Origin: Anolis sagrei
Taxonomy: Eukaryota; Chordata; Lepidosauria; Squamata; Anolidae
DNA: 64,000 nucleotides
Reading direction: 5' to 3'
Assembly (NCBI RefSeq): GCF_037176765.1
Contig: NC_090025.1
Coordinates: 13,441,045 to 13,505,044, forward strand
Position numbers and translations under genes: made by a program
The notes under the pieces: model-generated
Databases searched by the model: none
What the model saw: the letters and a program-made list of their open reading frames with translations, nothing else
Told to the model about the DNA's origin: nothing
Shown: piece after piece, positions 60,701 to 64,000 of the stretch
Layout: each line of letters begins with the position of its first letter
How positions within the stretch are numbered: position 1 is the stretch's first letter

Positions 60701-62222
60701 ATCTGCAGTGAGGAACACCTTGGTTCACTCACTGAATCACGGTTTACAAGCTCAGTAAACTTAAATCTCATTCAAAAGTTTGGAAAAGGTGTGCAGTATG
60801 TTGGGTGAATGGGCTTAATAACAAAAGACTCTCCTCAAATGCACAGCAGAGTAACTTGTCAGTAGCAGGGTGACCCAGCACCAGTAGCCCAAAGTGATAA
60901 AAAGATCAAAAACACAGAGACCAATGTTATCTCTTCCATAGCAGGCTTTTCTTTATAGCAAAATAATATGGTCGCACTATTTACAAGAACAAGGTTTCCA
61001 TAACACAAAGTTCAAACGTCACACTGGAGCTTCACAAACGAGGCATACCTCACACACAGGTTTCTCTCACAGACTAAGGCCTCCCTCATACTGTGAGGCC
61101 TTCTCACAGACTGAGACCTTTGTCCCACTGAGGTTTACCTCAGACTGATGGCTACTAAGATACAAGCACATCTGTTTATATACAACTGCAGCTTTTGCTG
61201 AATCATTGCATCCATTTAACCCTTTCAGTGCTTGACTCACATTTTTGTAACTGAAATATCTAGTTAATTTTTAGTATTTCTGACACAGTGCAACTCAGAA
61301 TACAAATGGCTGATATGTAAGTGAACTCAATTATTAAAAACCTCCCTCAATATGGAGATTGAGCACAGCTCCTCTCTGGTGTGGTAGATTTCAACACGAG
61401 GAGACATTCAGACCTCCAAACGCCCATGCAAATTCTGTTCACAGTCACTAAGTGTTCTTTGAGCTTGATGCAGGTATGTCCATGTCCATGTCCATCTTCC
61501 AGCTACTCCCTTTGAGTATTGTAGCCTTCACAATGGGCTCAGCTGTTATAAGAAAATTGCTTTTTCTACCCTTCCCTCAAAAAGACAGGAAGTAACACAC
61601 TTCTCAAAAGTTACTTTGCCAACCAGCTTACTCACTTTTCAGGATCAGGATTATCCACTTTGGCCTGTTCCCAAATGATAGGGTCAACGCCTGCAAGGGA
61701 AGAAAAAGAAACACAAATGAAGATTGTTCCTGTCATTGAATTTCAGATACAGCTTTCTCTGCTCGGCTTTCTATTTCTGAGGTGCAACAAAGCACCAGAA
61801 TGAGGGTCTGTCCAAATGTACTTCTACATTCAAAAGTTGTGCTTTCTGAAGCAACAGCACTAGCATGTCATCTAGCTCAGGCATGGGCAAACTTTGGCCC
61901 TTCCAGGTGTTTTGGATTTCAACTCCCACAATTCCTAACATCCTCAGGCCCTTTCCTTTCCCCACTCAGCTGCTTAAGCCCATGCCTGGCTAGCCAATAG
62001 TTTAGTTGTCTGAATGACACATTACCTGCGGGAGGATGCTGTAGCAGCTGCTTGACCTGTGCAGGCGACAGCTCTGTTCTTGCCAAGGTCAGGCTAACTC
62101 CAAGCTGCTGCAGTTGGCTTTTGATATTTGCTTGTTCAAAGTGTGCATAGAGAGTAGTAGCTGGGACTCGCCTGGAAGTCCCGTTTGGTGACCGCTCAAC
62201 CACATAGATGATTACTTCAGTC
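48749..62222 (-). CDS. NUP54: NUP54: nucleoporin p54, C-terminal part (7 exons)
   Basis: Nup54 is an FG nucleoporin of the Nup62-Nup58-Nup54 complex lining the central transport channel of the nuclear pore. The seven exons give about 270 residues in continuous frame, very close to remembered human NUP54 (507 residues). Landmarks are RRVPATTLYAHFEQANIK, TELSPAQVKQLL, WEQAKVDNPDPEK, LIPVPMVGFKELLRRLKVQD, IAQYKRKLMDLSHRTLQ, KQEIQRKSGYAIQADEEQLR and AVRSEERYYIDADLLREIKQ. This half holds the coiled coils that bind Nup62 and Nup58. The FG-repeat N-terminal half lies past 64000. All splice sites are GT-AG. It converges with PPEF2. Confidence 0.97.
48975..50325 (+). mobile_element. Penelope-like element with GIY-YIG remnant
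   Basis: Bases about 49300-49440 encode TQIKQHERLYRLIQPEKLPI AEHLMNQ, and about 49890-49960 encode HKYVDNFNRKEETMKLNKIW, matching the GIY-YIG endonuclease C-terminal part of Penelope-like elements. The left unit (48975-49300) is an inverted copy of the right unit (about 49970-50325), as expected for their complex terminal repeats. Reverse transcriptase is absent. An L2 fragment interrupts the ORF. Confidence 0.75.
49452..49872 (-). mobile_element. L2-like 3' end inside the Penelope-like element
   Basis: A TAA/TGA triplet tract then 'ctttatttataccctgctac' and the body shared with 25085-25670; ends near 'gggacactggaacta'. Confidence 0.75.
50440..50658 (-). mobile_element. CR1 internal RT fragment
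   Basis: Encodes KHLETNAVIANSQHGFIKNK and DAGNAVDVAYLDFSK on -, part of CR1 reverse transcriptase; corresponds to 54590-54780 of the full copy. It lacks a CR1 3' end. Confidence 0.85.
50668..50815 (-). mobile_element. L1-like 3' terminus
   Basis: A T-run, then 'atcatttttattgaagtttt', as at the 3' end of the L1 at 15975, followed by a G-run at 50759-50769. Confidence 0.5.
50931..51722 (+). mobile_element. R4/Dong-like LINE 3' end in TAA repeats
   Basis: Coding remnant at 50973-51240 reads CTLCKEADETIDHILSCCKK then RHTTVAQMIHWNLFHKYHLP, a C-x2-C...H...C knuckle and following region typical of R4/Dong elements that carry a restriction-like endonuclease. TAA repeats flank both sides (50931-50972 and 51612-51722), as expected for a TAA-targeting LINE. 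Past the 3' end, TAA runs alternate twice with the block 'gtactacc.acagctcaagg'. Confidence 0.75.
51869..51979 (-). CDS. NUP54: NUP54 exon 6 in window
   Basis: 111 nt, acceptor TCTTCCAG, donor GTATGT. Encodes GRLNELMSQIRMQNHFGAVR SEERYYIDADLLREIKQ. The intron upstream of it, over 6 kb, holds the CR1 nest. Confidence 0.96.
52194..52326. mobile_element. hAT hairpin MITE (family B)
   Basis: Arms meet at 'cagcctaccagctg'; ends 'caggcatagacaaac' and 'gtttgctcgtgcttg'. Confidence 0.85.
52360..52673 (-). mobile_element. Penelope-like terminal unit
   Basis: 'aaaagctttcatggccaaaa' to 'tcctttgttgcgaggtgtt', the same unit and orientation as 48975-49290. Confidence 0.7.
53545..56417 (-). CDS. CR1 ORF2: endonuclease/reverse transcriptase
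   Basis: 842 codons open from 56417 to 53889, then the last 143 residues in another frame down to 53545, after what looks like loss of one base near 53975 compared with the copy at 11231. Endonuclease motifs: TNAQSMGNK, ITETWW, GGGVALYVK, GDFNYPDICW, SDHVLL. Reverse transcriptase motifs: FKSPGPDQLHP, NYRPVSLTS, YLDFSKAFDKV, GVPQGSVLGP and FADDTKL. It ends RLDGHLSGVI. Confidence 0.93.
56468..57100 (-). CDS. CR1 ORF1: SGNH-type esterase
   Basis: 210 residues open from the first Met used. VVGDSLLRGTE resembles the GDS nucleophile block, HVGTNDTARH the GxND block and RDGVHLTQVGK the catalytic DxxH block of SGNH hydrolases, the usual CR1 ORF1 domain. The N-terminal zinc-finger part may lie upstream. 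Confidence 0.85.
   Translation of the reverse strand: MTGDVEEEDNTFHLHNSHQQDHFSGDLHTTLHKRGAVIPESKQVLVVGDSLLRGTEAVISRPDGMAREICCLPGAKIHHITQRLTRLLKPYHRPPLMLIHVGTNDTARHTFQKITNDFRALGAILKECNVQVVFSSLLPVVRHGPTRARKIVQVNDWLRKWCQEERFGFLDHGLLFQEDGLLARDGVHLTQVGKHFFAHRLANLIRRTLN
57858..57990 (-). mobile_element. L2-like 3' terminus
   Basis: 'tatttataccctgctttatc' and 'caaagcggcttacatt' are the complement of an L2-family tail. Confidence 0.55.
58145..58264 (-). CDS. NUP54: NUP54 exon 5 in window
   Basis: 120 nt, acceptor TTGCACAG, donor GTTAGC. Encodes ILIKQEIQRKSGYAIQADEE through CELNAPTQFK. It has Cys where human has Gly in TIQGELN. Confidence 0.96.
58414..58547. mobile_element. hAT hairpin MITE (family B)
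   Basis: Ends caggcatgggcaaac and gtttgcccatgcctg; arms with 'ggacttcaactcccacaatt'. Lies between NUP54 exons 5 and 4. Confidence 0.88.
58865..58972 (-). CDS. NUP54: NUP54 exon 4 in window
   Basis: 108 nt, acceptor CTCTTAG, donor GTAAGT. Encodes IISEDISELQKNQTTTMAK and IAQYKRKLMDLSHRTLQ. Confidence 0.96.
59099..60117 (+). mobile_element. LINE 3' end (Vingi/Jockey-like?)
   Basis: Encodes [58 protein letters not shown] and [17 protein letters not shown], a reverse-transcriptase C-terminal region with a C-x-C...H...C knuckle. One stop lies near 59625. It ends 'gatgacacaatacataaata' with AAAT repeats. The clade is tentative. Confidence 0.65.
60259..60352 (-). CDS. NUP54: NUP54 exon 3 in window
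   Basis: 94 nt, acceptor TTCTGTAG, donor GTGAGT. Encodes LIPVPMVGFKELLRRLKVQD QMTKQHQTRLD, the start of the coiled-coil region. Confidence 0.96.
60799..61285 (-). mobile_element. Solo LTR (endogenous retrovirus-like)
   Basis: 487 bp starting TGTCAG and ending CCCAACA on -, with a TATA-like 'gtatataaacag' and an AATAAA-like site before the 3' portion. Flanks cagta and cagtg fit a 5-bp duplication with one change. No internal region or partner LTR is seen, so it looks like a solo LTR left by recombination. It lies in a NUP54 intron, same strand as the gene. Family unassigned. Confidence 0.65.
61636..61690 (-). CDS. NUP54: NUP54 exon 2 in window
   Basis: 55 nt, acceptor CCTTGCAG, donor GTGAGT. 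Encodes VDPIIWEQAKVDNPDPE plus two bases of the next Lys. Confidence 0.95.
61876..61990. mobile_element. Partial hairpin MITE (family B)
   Basis: Left arm intact ('caggcatgggcaaactttgg' to 'cacaattcctaaca'); the right arm is replaced except for 'gcccatgcctgg'. Confidence 0.65.
62026..62222 (-). CDS. NUP54: NUP54 exon 1 in window
   Basis: 197 nt. Acceptor TCCTAG-like complement at 62223-62226; donor GTAATG at 62025-62020. Encodes TEVIIYVVERSPNGTSRRVP through ARTELSPAQVKQLLQHPPAG (split Gly). Upstream exons are outside the window or unrecognised. Confidence 0.95.
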
Positions 62223-62814
62223 CTAGGAAAGTAATAAAAATAATAAGAGCACTTTATATACTGATTTCTTTCAGATTTCACATTCATACAATCATGGAAT
62301 CCACTCTTTGTTACTCCTCAGGCCCAAACTATTGAGTCTCATGCCACAACTGTAGGATATTATAACAATGGCAGTGCTGTCCAATGCCAATAGGGAATGC
62401 ATTGCAACCTGTTATTTTCACCTGAAAGGAAAAAGGAGACTTACACATTATGTTGAAAGTGTCAATAAATAAGGTTATCTATCATGTAAAAAAAGCTTTT
62501 CCATTGTGAGAACACTTGGCACATCTAACTGCAGAGCCACCTGCCCTGAAGCTTGTACTGATAAAACTAACCAAAGTGATGGCAACTGTGTAAGGCTAGA
62601 GGGCGTTATTAGTGCATCCAAATGTCTTTATTGGGCAGCATAATGCACCTCCTTGCTTAACCCTTCTTAATGGTGTGTGGGGCCTTTTTACTATGTTTCA
62701 TCCTGCCTTTAGTCCTTTCTAAGCTCAAGAGAGACCCTTTTAAATAACAGGAAGTCAACAGATGTCTTCTCCTGTTTATAGCTTCTTCTTCTTCTTATTA
62801 TTATTATTTAAAAG
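62223..62814. other. NUP54 intron, no feature recognised
   Basis: No further NUP54 exon or repeat is identified. Confidence 0.4.
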
Positions 62815-63122
62815 GCATGTAAAGGTTTCCCCTTGATACTATGTCTGACTCTGGGCGAGGTGTGTGTGCTCATCTCCATTTCTAAGCCAAAGAGCCAGCA
62901 TTATCTGTCTAAGGTCATGTGGCCAGAATGGAGTGCTGTTACCTTCCCACTGAAACGGTACCTATTGATCTATTCACATTCACATGTTTTCTAACTACTA
63001 GGTTGGGAGCAGTTGGGGCTAGCAACAGGAGCTCACCCCGTCCCACAGATTCAAACTGCCAGCCTGACAGTCTGCAAGTTCTGCAGCTTAGCAGTTTAAC
63101 CCACTGCACCACAGTGGCCCCT
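62815..63122 (-). mobile_element. Sauria-type SINE, full length
   Basis: Minus-strand copy from the AAAGGTTT tail at left to the head 'ccactgcaccacagtggccc' at right; moderately diverged. Confidence 0.88.
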
Positions 63123-63581
63123 TAAAAAGACGTGTACTTGGTCTAAAATAACCCAGTGGAACCAAACTGGCAAATGTAGAAGGCATTTGGAAGCATCCAC
63201 TTTTCAAAACCCTGGGGATCTTAGAACCAATGAAAATGGGCCTGGGAAACTGCATTTGGCACACAGATTATACTTTGTTCACCTATGTTCTAAGGCCATT
63301 GGTTAGGCTAATGGGAGTATGCAGGCTGAAGAATACAGCCACAAGCAAGTCACAAGTCAGGCCTGGTGAGAGCAGCTGTGCCCTACCCAAACATCTCTCA
63401 ATCAGTAAGCGAATAGCCACTAAATGGGCGGAGGAGAACATTCTGGCAACTCAAAATTGTTCTCTGTGATAATGGGGAGGCAAAACTTCATAGACAGAGC
63501 ATTCATGTTTGCTTGCCAATGTAAGATGGAGAGCTGTTACAGTATAAACCTTCTGGATACAATTAGACTGGTTATGTATAT
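63123..63581. other. No feature recognised
   Basis: Probably still NUP54 intron; nothing is identified. Confidence 0.35.
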
Positions 63582-63966
63582 GAGTGGTTCCCAACCTTTT
63601 TTTGACTAGGAACCACTTGACCAGGGACCACTTTGACTAGGACCCTCTCTCCAACATTAGTATCAAAAGGCTTATGACTGGGTTTTTGGTCAATTTAGAT
63701 TGGGTTTGGTTATTTGGAGTGCCGATTCAGAAAACTGCATTGGATAGATCACATCCACTCTAGTTTCTGATACAGAACACATGCCATCCTGTAGTTGCCA
63801 TCTGCTTGCCCACAGAAAACCATATTTAATAAGCCTCAGCTCTATAAGAGAGTTTTCCAAGACTAGTTGCTCTCGTTGCAATGGTGTAGTAATTGTGAGG
63901 CCACAGACCATATTTTAGTTCTTTCGAACCACTGGTGGTTCACAAACCACAGGTTGAGAACCACTG
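63582..63966 (-). mobile_element. hAT MITE (family C)
   Basis: 385 bp with ends 'gagtggttcccaacc' and 'ggttgagaaccactg'; duplication atgtatat/atgtatac at 63574-63581 and 63967-63974. Interior matches 22313-22692 in the opposite orientation. Confidence 0.85.
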
Positions 63967-64000
63967 ATGTATACAATCAATGTTCTATACAAGACTAGGA

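Overview
This is nuclear DNA of a squamate reptile, probably an iguanian lizard. The evidence is two spliced vertebrate genes set among repeat families typical of lizards: Sauria-type tRNA SINEs, RTE-BovB, CR1, L2, L1, R4/Dong, Penelope-like elements, a SPIN-like hAT, mariners, Helitrons and many hairpin MITEs. The species call is inference from the repeats. There is no bacterial or phage content and no CRISPR array.

Host genes. PPEF2 (protein phosphatase with EF-hands 2, the rdgC family) lies on the + strand. Fifteen exons from 22781 to 44939 keep one reading frame from the IQ motif to the stop codon; only the short first coding exon was not found. NUP54 (nucleoporin p54) lies on the - strand. 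Its last seven exons, 62222 down to the stop at 48749, encode about 270 C-terminal residues; the FG-repeat half lies beyond the right edge. The genes converge tail to tail with about 3.8 kb between stop codons. In human both lie at 4q21.1 but are separated by NAAA, SDAD1, CXCL9-11 and ART3, so the local order differs here.

Layout. 1-22780 is repeat-rich upstream DNA: R4 and CR1 pieces, an L2, a Helitron with 290-bp tandem units, nested SINE/L1/Penelope copies, a SPIN-like hAT, a 0.38-kb tandem duplication carrying a possible 30-nt exon, and a decayed 5.9-kb L1. 22781-44939 is PPEF2; its introns hold a full-length BovB with an open 1010-codon ORF and perfect 11-bp target duplications, a mariner with a CR1/L2 chimeric insertion, an inverted LINE and a foldback mariner. 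44940-48748 is intergenic. 48749-62222 is NUP54, with a Penelope-like element, an R4 in TAA repeats, a triple nest (SINE > DNA transposon > nearly full-length CR1), a LINE 3' end and a solo LTR. 62223-64000 is intron or flank with a SINE and a hAT.

All coordinates and motifs were read by eye. Repeat family names come from recognised motifs, not from a database search. The main biological interest lies in the gene order, a GC-AG intron, a tandem splice acceptor, a duplicated mini-exon candidate and unusually readable transposon insertion histories.
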